Assembly: GCA_023301705.1 (NCBI GenBank)
Contig: JALZUE010000079.1
Span: 1-51,078 of the forward strand
Length of the DNA: 51,078 nt
Direction: 5' to 3'
DNA from: Alteromonadaceae bacterium
GTDB lineage: Bacteria > Pseudomonadota > Gammaproteobacteria > Enterobacterales > Alteromonadaceae
Shown here: in pieces, positions 8,208-15,772 of the stretch
Layout of the letters: each line of letters starts with the position of its first letter
Position numbering within the stretch: the stretch's first letter is position 1
Translations under genes and position numbers: made by a program
Notes under the pieces: generated by a model
Databases searched by the model: none
Seen by the model: only the letters and a program-made list of their open reading frames with translations
What the model was told of the DNA's origin: nothing

Positions 8208-8621
8208 ATGAATATTCATAAGATAGCAGATCATTTCAACAGCCTAGCTGACAATTCAGAAACAGGGTTAACTTTTGATTGCCAGCCTATTTCAGGCGAT
8301 GTAGATGTATTACAAATATCGATTATTGGTCGAGAAGAGTTACCTATTTTCTTGTCTGTTACTGATGATCAAATTCTTTGCATTACCTATTTATGGGGAA
8401 GCGACGAAGTAAAACCTGGTAGCTTTGAAAGCATGCACGAAAGCATGTTAGAAATGAACATTCCAATGCCTTTATCATCATTTTCAAAAGTGGGTGATAA
8501 ATATGTCATTTTTGGTGCTTTATCAATTAATTCATCGTTTGATGATATTGAGCACGAATTAACCGTATTAAACAATAATGCCATCGAAATTATCGATGAC
8601 ATGAGCGAATATTTAATTTAA
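8208..8621 (+). CDS. yjfI: DUF2170 protein, YjfI homologue
   Basis: A 137-residue cytoplasmic protein is predicted from the ATG at 8208. A GTG at 8202 would add two residues, but AAGGG at 8198-8202 sits five bases before 8208 and decides the start. The sequence fits the small acidic YjfI family (E. coli about 133 residues), and the next two genes are the YjfJ and YjfK homologues in the same order as in E. coli. The molecular function of the family is not known. It is the first gene of the second operon in the cassette, downstream of two GACAT palindromes and a leader hairpin, and is 15 bp from the PspA-like gene. Confidence 0.75.
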   Translation: MNIHKIADHFNSLADNSETGLTFDCQPISGDVDVLQISIIGREELPIFLSVTDDQILCITYLWGSDEVKPGSFESMHESMLEMNIPMPLSSFSKVGDKYVIFGALSINSSFDDIEHELTVLNNNAIEIIDDMSEYLI

Positions 8622-8636
8622 TTTCAGGAGCTAATT

Positions 8637-9326
8637 ATGAGTATATTTAAAAAAATTATGACCGCTGTACGTGGTGGAGCATCTGAAGTCGGTGAAGCGA
8701 TTGTTGATTCAAATGCAACACGTATTTTTGAACAAGAAATTCGTGATTCAGAAAACCATTTAACTAAAGCAAAGCGTGACTTAACCGGTGTTATGGCACA
8801 GCAAATGGCTTCACAACGTGATGTAGATCGTCTTAAGCGCGAAATTACTGAACACGAAGGCTATGCAGTACAAGCGCTTGAAAAAGGCGATGAAACGTTA
8901 GCACTTGCTGTAGCCGAAAAAATCTCGGCACTAGAAGCTGAATTATTAACGCAACAACAAGCACTTGATAGCTTTGAAGGCAACGCAAATCGTTTAAAAG
9001 AGCTTGTTAAGAAAAGTGAACGTCAAGTCGGTGAATACAAAAGACAATTGTCTATGGTAAAAACCACTGAAAGCGTACAAAAAGCAACGTCTGCTATTAC
9101 AGATAACTTTTCATCAAGTAACTCTAAGTTATTAAACGCTAAAGATTCACTAGAGCGTATTAAAGCTAAGCAGCAAAAATTTGATGACAAAATGAAAGCT
9201 GCTGAACTGTTAGAGTCTGAAAATTCAGACAACTCTCTTGAAGCACAATTAAAAGAAGCAGGTATCGGTAAAGCTGATTCTAATGCTAACTCAGTGTTAG
9301 AGCGTTTAAAAGCAAAGCAAAAATAA
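8637..9326 (+). CDS. yjfJ: PspA/IM30 family protein, YjfJ homologue
   Basis: The 229-residue protein is a PspA-type long helical coiled coil. It starts MSIFKKIMTAVRGGASEVGEAIVDSNATR, after which heptad-rich helices run from about residue 30 to 210 (e.g. LAVAEKISALEAELL). PspA proteins are ESCRT-III relatives that polymerise on membranes and protect them under stress. E. coli YjfJ is 232 residues, and the flanking genes are YjfI and YjfK. A GGAG site lies six bases upstream of the ATG. A long hairpin with T tracts follows the gene. No pspB, pspC or pspF was seen nearby, so this belongs to the YjfJ branch rather than the classical phage-shock operon. Confidence 0.9.
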   Translation: MSIFKKIMTAVRGGASEVGEAIVDSNATRIFEQEIRDSENHLTKAKRDLTGVMAQQMASQRDVDRLKREITEHEGYAVQALEKGDETLALAVAEKISALEAELLTQQQALDSFEGNANRLKELVKKSERQVGEYKRQLSMVKTTESVQKATSAITDNFSSSNSKLLNAKDSLERIKAKQQKFDDKMKAAELLESENSDNSLEAQLKEAGIGKADSNANSVLERLKAKQK

Positions 9327-9349
9327 TTAACTACGGTTAATTTAATAAT

Positions 9350-9401
9350 CAACAAACTCACTTTATATGCTAATTAAAAAGCATATAATTGAGTTTCGTT
9401 G
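9350..9401 (+). terminator. Long hairpin followed by T tracts after the PspA-like gene
   Basis: TTATATGC (9363-9370) pairs with GCATATAA (9381-9388). The outer arms AAACTCA and TGAGTTT, then CAAC and GTTG, extend the stem with small bulges. ATTTTTCTATTTTT follows. It lies 23 bp past the yjfJ stop and about 80 bp before yjfK, so it may end most transcripts or set the relative level of yjfK. Confidence 0.5.
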
Positions 9402-9481
9402 ATTTTTCTATTTTTAAAAGCCAATTAACGTAACCACTCAATGTTATTGAATATGTATTTAAAAGTAAGCAGGTTGTCATT

Positions 9482-10120
9482 ATGAACTTTATAAAAAAAA
9501 TGTTTGGTGAAAAAAAGGTGCAGCGCCAGTTAAACTCACCTAAAGATTTAACTACTGATGACATTATTGTATTAACAGACAGTTTTGCTTTACCTGAAAA
9601 CTTGCGCCAACAACAATACCAAGTCAGTAAAGTTAATACCTATGAATTTGAACATAAAACTCAACTTGAATGGATGTTAATAGGCACTGACGATACCGAG
9701 CTATATTTATCGTTAGAAGATGACGATAAACCCTACCTTAAATTTTCATTAAAAATCAACCGTTCTGATGTAGAAAAATTATTTGATCTTGATGATTTTT
9801 CAATTGTTTTTGAAGAAGACCAACCGGCTTTTCTTAACAAGAAGCAAGACTCTGCTTTAACATCAGGTTGGACAAGTGAGCAATATCAGCAACATGGTTT
9901 TGCTCAAGTAGGCTACTTTCATAAAAAAGATCATCGCCAAGAAGCCTTAAGTGAGTTTAACGGTAAAGAAGCTGGTGAACCATTCGAGCTTTATACCTTA
10001 TATGATCAAAATGAAGACAGAGGCATTGATATTGAAGTATGGGATGATGGCGATACCGATATATTTTTAACGTTATTTAGACCTTTAAGCGATATTACTG
10101 ATATGTACCCAGGTAGCTAA
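9482..10120 (+). CDS. yjfK: DUF2491 protein, YjfK homologue
   Basis: The 212-residue acidic protein has a Lys-rich start (MNFIKKMFGEKK) and no signal peptide or membrane segment. Its length matches E. coli YjfK (219), and its position after a YjfJ homologue supports the call. The sequence from about residue 105 on (GFAQVGYFHKKD, then DRGIDIEVWDDGDTDIFLTL) fits the family. The role is unknown; a cytoplasmic partner of the PspA-like protein is a reasonable inference. AGCAGG precedes the ATG. One base separates its stop from the next start, so the downstream gene is probably translationally coupled. Confidence 0.78.
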   Translation: MNFIKKMFGEKKVQRQLNSPKDLTTDDIIVLTDSFALPENLRQQQYQVSKVNTYEFEHKTQLEWMLIGTDDTELYLSLEDDDKPYLKFSLKINRSDVEKLFDLDDFSIVFEEDQPAFLNKKQDSALTSGWTSEQYQQHGFAQVGYFHKKDHRQEALSEFNGKEAGEPFELYTLYDQNEDRGIDIEVWDDGDTDIFLTLFRPLSDITDMYPGS

Positions 10121-10121
10121 T

Positions 10122-10448
10122 ATGACCAGAAAAATACCAGAAAAGTGGCAATCATCAGTTAAAGCAGCAAAAGCGACTCAAGTCGCTTTTGATATGGATG
10201 AAAAAATTCAAATGGCGATTAGACGCAGTGCTCTTGAAGCAGGTATTAGCCCGTCAGATCAAATAAGAACTATGTTAGGTTTAACAACCAATAAACGACC
10301 AAAGCGTCCTCGTTTAACCGTCAGTTTATCACCCGATGATTACATTGTATTGGCAGAAAAATATAACTTAACGACCGAGCAACAGTTAGAAATTAAAAAG
10401 AAATTAATGGAAGAACTAGTTCATACGGTAACGATTAAGCAAACTTAG
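10122..10448 (+). CDS. Small basic protein with ribbon-helix-helix-like pattern
   Basis: The 108-residue, Lys/Arg-rich protein is encoded one base after yjfK. Two stretches resemble strand-helix-helix units: residues about 20-55 (AFDMDEKIQMAIRRSALEAG, then SPSDQIRTML) and about 62-85 (RPRLTVSLSPDDY, then helix). The second looks like the start of a CopG/Arc-type RHH fold. No assigned function is known to me. Its coupling to yjfK and the presence of short palindromes in front of both operons make it a candidate local regulator, which is inference. It could instead be a structural partner. The gene ends just before the dispersed repeat at 10479. Confidence 0.6.
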   Translation: MTRKIPEKWQSSVKAAKATQVAFDMDEKIQMAIRRSALEAGISPSDQIRTMLGLTTNKRPKRPRLTVSLSPDDYIVLAEKYNLTTEQQLEIKKKLMEELVHTVTIKQT

Positions 10449-10478
10449 ATATCAATCGCTTATAAGTAAGATAACTAA

Positions 10479-10703
10479 CCTGAACTCGGGTTAACGGGTT
10501 TTGTAACTCATTGAATTTTAATTAATAGCTATAAATTTTTATACTATTAATTATCACAAAAAAGTTAATACAATACTCAATGTTGAAATTTAAGTAGATA
10601 ACAAGGCGTTTTTCTAACTAATAGCTAGCTATTAGCAGGAAAAACAACGAAGGTAGGCGCTTAAATAGCATTATTGAGCAAAATAACTTAACCCGAGTTC
10701 AGG
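10479..10703. repeat. 225-bp hairpin-forming dispersed repeat (MITE-like)
   Basis: The element is bounded by 16-bp perfect terminal inverted repeats, CCTGAACTCGGGTTAA (10479-10494) and its complement (10688-10703). Internally, CTCAAT/ATTTAAG-type segments recur inverted in the right half. GTTTTTC and GAAAAAC flank a perfect TAATAGCTAGCTATTA palindrome (10619-10634). Nearly the whole unit could fold into one long imperfect hairpin. It has no open reading frame. A left-half copy lies at 41085. It fills most of the 327-bp gap between the yjf-like operon and ygiF. A target-site duplication was not obvious. Confidence 0.75.
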
Positions 10704-10775
10704 CTTTAAATAAACCGATAAACCTAGCGTTTAACAAACTTGCTAGGTTTATATTTCTCATAAAATATAGTGTGC

Positions 10776-12362
10776 TTAATCATGCCAATAAGGTGGAACA
10801 TGTAACGCAATATGCCTAGAGCCATCTAACGCAACCAATAAATTTTCAATTTTCCTGTCTAACCAACTTAATAATTTAGCTGAAGATTTATCTTCTTGAA
10901 TGATTAACGTTAATTGTTTTCTTAACATAGATAGCGCTTCTAATTCAGTAATACCTTCAATAAGATCTAACCAAGGTGCACGGTAATCTCTTCTTGCCTT
11001 ATTATCAAATAACGGACCAAACCAACTTCCGGTTAATAAGCTACGATGTAATAATTGTTTATAAGAAAGGTATGTTTCTGATAACAGTTTATCGTCACTT
11101 GAAATATCAATGGTTAATTGTTTTAAGCTTGCTTCTAGAGCCTTGGCTGCAAATTCATGAAGACTAAAGCGACTATTCATTTGTTCGGTAACCTGATTTG
11201 ATACCAAAAAATCAACAATGGCTAACTGTAAACAATTAAACCTTTTTGATTGCAAAAGTTCAAAGACTTGTTCTTTATTTGGAAATAAACGCTCTTCAAG
11301 CTTTAATTGCTCAACAAGCTGTTGGTTATATGCAATTTTTTTTCTATAGCTGCTTGAACTATCAATAATATCATGTAGATGTTTAGCGTTATTAACCCAA
11401 GCGAATAAAGTTAAAAAGTGTGATAACTCTTGACGAATATGTATTATTTTTTGGTAGGGTTCATTATTTTTAGTTTGTTCGTCGTGCCCACTAGCAGTAT
11501 CAAATACCCAACAACCGTGGCGAATTAAGAGTAAAGCATGACTTAATTGCTCGAGTAAAACCAATGAAGGCTTCTCAAAATATGCATCAATAACTTTGTA
11601 TAAATGCGTTAAACAAAAACTTAACCCTTCGGTAAAAGCGTGTAAAGAAGAAACTGTATTAAGACTTAATGGAATTAATGGATAATACTCAAGTGTATTC
11701 TCTACGGGTTTATTATGAAACAGCTGATAGCCTCTAGCCGCTTTAGTTTTGATACCAGGTCGCATAAGTAAAACAGAAGTTAACCGCTCTGCTAATGAGA
11801 AAATATCAAATTCATCACCAGATACTAACTCTAATTCTAATTCACAAATTTGTGTTTCTCTTCCAGATGAGCTCACAGTACCTATATCAAAAGCGATTTC
11901 AATAACACTGTTATCATATGTTACTAACCAGGTATAACGTAAAAAATCAGTTGAAAATAATACCATCAAATTACTTTGCCAGGCATCAACATTAATATTT
12001 TTAGGCCATATCTCTGTAGGAAATAAATTTAATTCAGGAAAGTTTTTATCGATATCAATATTATATTCAGGACGTTTATGTAAGCCACCAATAGTTTTGC
12101 CTGCTGTTTTAATTGTTTGCTCGCATTGTCCATTTTTACTACGAACGCGAAGACCAAAGTCATGCTGACGAAATTGAAATGTTGCAGTATCAAAATAGCG
12201 ATTATTTAATAAGTTTTCGTCGGTAGTAAAGTCAAATTGTGCTTGCTTTAATACATCAGTTACTTTATTAATAACATTACTACGAATCTTTTCTTGATCA
12301 ATTAAAGAAGAGCCTTCGAGCTCATTAAAAATTAAATATTTTAACTCTATTTCGGTTGCCAT
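10776..12362 (-). CDS. ygiF: CYTH and CHAD domain protein, YgiF-type triphosphatase
   Basis: CYTH proteins are tunnel-fold phosphohydrolases; E. coli YgiF hydrolyses inorganic triphosphate. The protein starts MATEIELKY, giving the ExExK motif (E4, E6, K8). The rest of the CYTH domain runs to about residue 215, with RVRSKNGQCEQTIKT and GLHKRPEYN as typical charged strands. A CHAD helical domain follows (about 225-528), with histidines and basic residues such as RHGCWVF and RRDYRAPW. CHAD domains bind polyphosphate in other systems. At 528 residues it is longer than E. coli YgiF (433). It is divergent from ygiM, as in E. coli. Confidence 0.88.
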   Translation of the reverse strand: MATEIELKYLIFNELEGSSLIDQEKIRSNVINKVTDVLKQAQFDFTTDENLLNNRYFDTATFQFRQHDFGLRVRSKNGQCEQTIKTAGKTIGGLHKRPEYNIDIDKNFPELNLFPTEIWPKNINVDAWQSNLMVLFSTDFLRYTWLVTYDNSVIEIAFDIGTVSSSGRETQICELELELVSGDEFDIFSLAERLTSVLLMRPGIKTKAARGYQLFHNKPVENTLEYYPLIPLSLNTVSSLHAFTEGLSFCLTHLYKVIDAYFEKPSLVLLEQLSHALLLIRHGCWVFDTASGHDEQTKNNEPYQKIIHIRQELSHFLTLFAWVNNAKHLHDIIDSSSSYRKKIAYNQQLVEQLKLEERLFPNKEQVFELLQSKRFNCLQLAIVDFLVSNQVTEQMNSRFSLHEFAAKALEASLKQLTIDISSDDKLLSETYLSYKQLLHRSLLTGSWFGPLFDNKARRDYRAPWLDLIEGITELEALSMLRKQLTLIIQEDKSSAKLLSWLDRKIENLLVALDGSRHIALHVPPYWHD

Positions 12363-12716
12363 AGTTTTATAACACTTTTATCAATTACGACTATTTTTTA
12401 TCATGTAATAATCATTATACAGAAATATATAATGATTATTACATTATCATATTTTTGTTTATTGATTTAGTTTGTTCTGCAACCCACTTAATTCAACTTC
12501 AAACACAATAATAATAATTAAAGGCCATACCTTAATTGAACTCATTATAAATTTAATGCCATTCATCCAAAAAAGACCAAAGAAATAAGGCCAATAAGTG
12601 TATGATTTAACTTAATTCAATTATATTGAACAAATACGCTAACTTATACTTGCGATAATTCAAACAAAATCATACTATTTTATTATTAATCATTTACTTA
12701 TTTATTGGTTCTTTAT
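12363..12716. other. Divergent ygiF-ygiM intergenic region with a 17-bp inverted repeat
   Basis: This 354-bp A+T-rich spacer separates two divergent genes. Its main feature is a perfect 17-bp inverted repeat, ATGTAATAATCATTATA (12403-12419) and its complement (12428-12444), with an 8-nt loop. It begins about 40 bp upstream of the ygiF start. No clean T tract follows on either strand, so an operator pair or mRNA leader structure is more likely than a terminator. The rest shows no clear gene or promoter that I would defend. Confidence 0.5.
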
Positions 12717-13319
12717 ATGCAAGCTTTGAAAGCAATTAGTTTTTTACCCCTATCTATATGTATATTACTTTTCTCACTTCCTCTTAAAGCTCAAGAAGTT
12801 GAAACAACAAAAGCCTATATTAGTGATAACCTCTTCATTTATATGCATGCAGGTGCCGGTAAAAACTTTCGAATATTAGGCTCTGTAAATGCAGGCAATG
12901 AAATTCAATTAACAGGTGAAAAAGACAATGGTTACACACAAATAATTACGTCAAAAGACCGAACTGGTTGGATAGAAAATAAATTTGTTAATAAGAACGA
13001 AAGTTTACGTGATGTTATTGCCGAATTAAATAGTCAATTAGCTCTAAACGCTGAAAGCGAAGCCAGCAACAAATCGTTATTGTCTGAAAGTAAAAACGAA
13101 ATTGCACTTTTACATACTGGCAATAAACAACTTGAATCAAAAATAATTGCGCTGAAAGAAGAGTTAGCTTTAGCAACAGGAAAAATTAAAACCCAAGATC
13201 AAGAAGAATTACAACAATGGTTTTTTAATGGCGCTATTGTTTTAAGTATTGGTTTACTGATAGGTATAATATTACCTGTGTTATTTAGAAGAAAAGCCAA
13301 AAAGTCATCTTGGGGTTAA
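12717..13319 (+). CDS. ygiM: SH3-domain membrane protein, YgiM/TIGR04211 type
   Basis: The protein has 200 residues from the ATG at 12717. An in-frame TTG at 12705 would add four residues but gives a worse signal peptide. The order is signal peptide (to about residue 26, cleaved near AQE), bacterial SH3 domain (about 30-95, with AGAGKNFRILGSV and DRTGWIENKFV), coiled coil (about 100-165), one membrane segment (about 172-192) and a basic tail. This is the usual layout of the YgiM family; its role is unproven, but a periplasm-facing, wall-associated position is expected. It faces away from ygiF as in E. coli. Its stop overlaps the stop of the convergent glycosyltransferase gene. Confidence 0.85.
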   Translation: MQALKAISFLPLSICILLFSLPLKAQEVETTKAYISDNLFIYMHAGAGKNFRILGSVNAGNEIQLTGEKDNGYTQIITSKDRTGWIENKFVNKNESLRDVIAELNSQLALNAESEASNKSLLSESKNEIALLHTGNKQLESKIIALKEELALATGKIKTQDQEELQQWFFNGAIVLSIGLLIGIILPVLFRRKAKKSSWG

Positions 13320-14389
13320 TCAATAACGTTAGGTAAGTTTAATAATAAAGCAATATCATTGTGAATAATTGACAGAGCATCATTCATTTGATGCTCTGTC
13401 ATTTTTCTTTCTAACTTTTCAGCGTTAACTGATAACAATAACTTCTGACAACTGCTAACCATTTCATCGATGTTAAATTGACTATCGAAGACTAATCCAA
13501 GGCTTGTACATGCTTTCAATCGCTTAGGCTGATCACTAGACACTGCAACTGCCACACTTGGTAATAGAAGTGCAATACATTGTAAAACCGTATCACCTGC
13601 ACTCACTAAACGACCTTTTGCCATTACTAATAATGCAATAAATTCATCATGCTCAAGGGATTGAATGCATGTGACATCATTATTACTCGGTAATATACCT
13701 GGATAGTTTTCACCTAAAATAACAATACAATGAATACCCGATTGTCGAGCAAACACTTTAGCGGCTTGATAGACCTTTTCTACACAATACTCTTTAGATT
13801 TTTTATGCCCACCAGAGCCAACATTAAACAAAAAGAACGTTTGAGGTAAACTGTATTTACCCAGAATACTTTCTATATCACTATTGCTTCGACTGTTAAA
13901 AACTGGCCCTATATTTTTCGGTTGGTGTTTTGCAAGTAACTTAAGTTTACAGCGTTGATATAAACTTAATGGCTCGATAAGGAAGTCAGGTTGAACAACC
14001 CAATGCTGGTCAACAGATAGTATACGATTTAATTTTAATCCTCTATCCCGTTTTTTCTTATGTTGAGAAATAAAAGCAACTTTAGCACCTACAGCTTTAG
14101 CTTTATGAAAGTTAGCTGCTCGACCTGATGCATCAAATAAAACAAAATCAGGTTTTATTTTTTCTAAAATATTATCTACTGCATCACTGTCTTTGGTTGG
14201 TGAACCATGGGTTTTTAACACCTCAAATGGACAAGAATCTGCATATTTTACATCTTTATTTAAGACAAAATAAATTTTTAATGAAGGCCATTTATCTAGA
14301 CAACTTTTGGCAATAATTAATGAGCGGGCATATTCACCTATTCCTTCTAATGAAGAAACAGGAATAAAGAGTAAAGTCTTAGTAGACAT
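13316..14389 (-). CDS. GT-B fold glycosyltransferase-like protein
   Basis: The 357-residue soluble protein has a two-lobe layout. The N-terminal lobe starts LLFIPVSSLEGIGEYARS, a glycine-containing loop like that of GT-B enzymes. In the C-terminal lobe, FFLFNVGSGGHKKSKEY and, later, RLVSAGDTVLQCIALLLPSVAVAVSSDQ resemble the nucleotide-sugar-binding region of MurG/PseG-type proteins. The donor and acceptor are unknown. It is followed on the same strand by no close gene; a GT4 enzyme lies 113 bp upstream and is transcribed in the same direction, so both may act in LPS or capsule assembly. Stop codons overlap with ygiM by three bases. The specific family is uncertain (GT9, GT28 or an epimerase-like fold). 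Confidence 0.6.
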   Translation of the reverse strand: MSTKTLLFIPVSSLEGIGEYARSLIIAKSCLDKWPSLKIYFVLNKDVKYADSCPFEVLKTHGSPTKDSDAVDNILEKIKPDFVLFDASGRAANFHKAKAVGAKVAFISQHKKKRDRGLKLNRILSVDQHWVVQPDFLIEPLSLYQRCKLKLLAKHQPKNIGPVFNSRSNSDIESILGKYSLPQTFFLFNVGSGGHKKSKEYCVEKVYQAAKVFARQSGIHCIVILGENYPGILPSNNDVTCIQSLEHDEFIALLVMAKGRLVSAGDTVLQCIALLLPSVAVAVSSDQPKRLKACTSLGLVFDSQFNIDEMVSSCQKLLLSVNAEKLERKMTEHQMNDALSIIHNDIALLLNLPNVID

Positions 14390-14502
14390 ATAAAATAAAA
14401 GCCCTTAACAATAACTAATATAAGTTAAATATTGATACTTAATTGTAACACTGAAAATATTTTATTATTCAAATATATAACAAATAATGACTAAACTATT
14501 AT

Positions 14503-15579
14503 TTAATTACACAACTCTAAATACTGTTCAATGACTTTATTTAAACTCACTTCTTTCAAAATATTGGGTGACTTCACTTGATATGATATCGCTAAATCAA
14601 TTTTTTCAGCCAGTTGCTTTGGCTGACCTACTGGACATAAAAATTGAGCTAAATCATCTTGTAATATTTCATTAGGGCCGTGCTCACAATCAGTGCTTAC
14701 CACAGGGGTACCACATGCTAGCGCTTCAACAAGTACCATACCTAAACCTTCAAAGTCAGAACTTAGCACTAAGGCTTTAGCTTGTTTCATTAAAGGATAA
14801 GGGTTTTGCTTAAAACTTAGCCCTATAATCTTTTTATTATTTATATTATGGCTTGCTATCAGTTTATTCAGTTTCTTTAAATTATTTGTTAATAACACTA
14901 GTTCAATATCAGCTTTTACATATTGAAATGCCTGTATCAAAATATCAACACGCTTTTGCTTCGCTATTCGACCAACAAATAATACGTAATCATTCTCAGG
15001 AATTTCAGAATCAAGAGCATTAGCACTATTTTCAATATCAACTAAATCAAAAGGATTATAGATCGTTGTTACATCCAAAGGAGTAATAATATTGCCTGTT
15101 AACACCTCATTCTTTATACCATTAGAAACTGTAATAAGGCGCTTCCCATTCAATACATCAACTGTTCTTCGTTGATCCCAAGCTCGAATAAATTTTAATG
15201 GCGAAAACATTGCCAGAGTTTTTTCTATTGAATTATGAATGACATAAAAACAATTCGGTAAATTTGCCTTGGCAACAACATAGTGGGTGATATCTAAATT
15301 GGAAAAGTAGGCATCAAAATAACCTATTTTATTAAGAAGAAGTTGTAGTTTTTGTGTTGCAGATTTTTGCACAAAATAATTTGATAATTTAACTTTAGCA
15401 CTATCAAAAACAAAATGAATATTTTTTGATTTAGGAATGTCATAATCACACTTTTTTTTTAGTACAATCATGTGCACATCAATATTTTTAGCTAACATTC
15501 CATGAAAAAGTGATAAACAGACTTTCTCTGCTCCGCCACCATTTAATGTATCAATAATAATCGCAATGCGTTTTTTCAT
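14503..15579 (-). CDS. Glycosyltransferase family 4 protein
   Basis: This is a GT-B retaining glycosyltransferase of 358 residues, probably working at the cytoplasmic face of the membrane on LPS or capsule. It begins with IAIIIDTLNGGGAEKV, the GGGAE loop common in this family. The C-terminal lobe carries VLFVGRIAKQKRVDILI and the donor-binding EX7E-type segment SDFEGLGMVLVEALACGTPVV. A PNEIL segment follows, as usual. The sugar specificity is not readable. It lies upstream of the second glycosyltransferase on the same strand and is divergent from the Wzi-like gene, so the three probably serve the same surface polysaccharide. Confidence 0.9.
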   Translation of the reverse strand: MKKRIAIIIDTLNGGGAEKVCLSLFHGMLAKNIDVHMIVLKKKCDYDIPKSKNIHFVFDSAKVKLSNYFVQKSATQKLQLLLNKIGYFDAYFSNLDITHYVVAKANLPNCFYVIHNSIEKTLAMFSPLKFIRAWDQRRTVDVLNGKRLITVSNGIKNEVLTGNIITPLDVTTIYNPFDLVDIENSANALDSEIPENDYVLFVGRIAKQKRVDILIQAFQYVKADIELVLLTNNLKKLNKLIASHNINNKKIIGLSFKQNPYPLMKQAKALVLSSDFEGLGMVLVEALACGTPVVSTDCEHGPNEILQDDLAQFLCPVGQPKQLAEKIDLAISYQVKSPNILKEVSLNKVIEQYLELCN

Positions 15580-15772
15580 TATAAAATAAATTTTTGAAGT
15601 GATATTCTCAATAATACAATGTTTACTTAAAAAATTAACGCCCTATTATCAATTTCTTTACTTGTAACATTTTAAACAAGAATAGCAAAAGCTCGTGTTT
15701 GCTTATTGTGAGTGAACCATAAACTCCCTATAATCGGTGTAACTATAAGATCTACTTAGTAACTATACATAA

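Noticed and set aside
9023-9361. 112-codon frame opposite the PspA-like gene
   Set aside because: It overlaps a recognised coiled-coil gene completely and its product is low-complexity Ser/Leu sequence.
12705-12716. TTG start for ygiM four codons upstream of the ATG
   Set aside because: The ATG at 12717 gives a standard signal peptide and no ribosome site favours the TTG.
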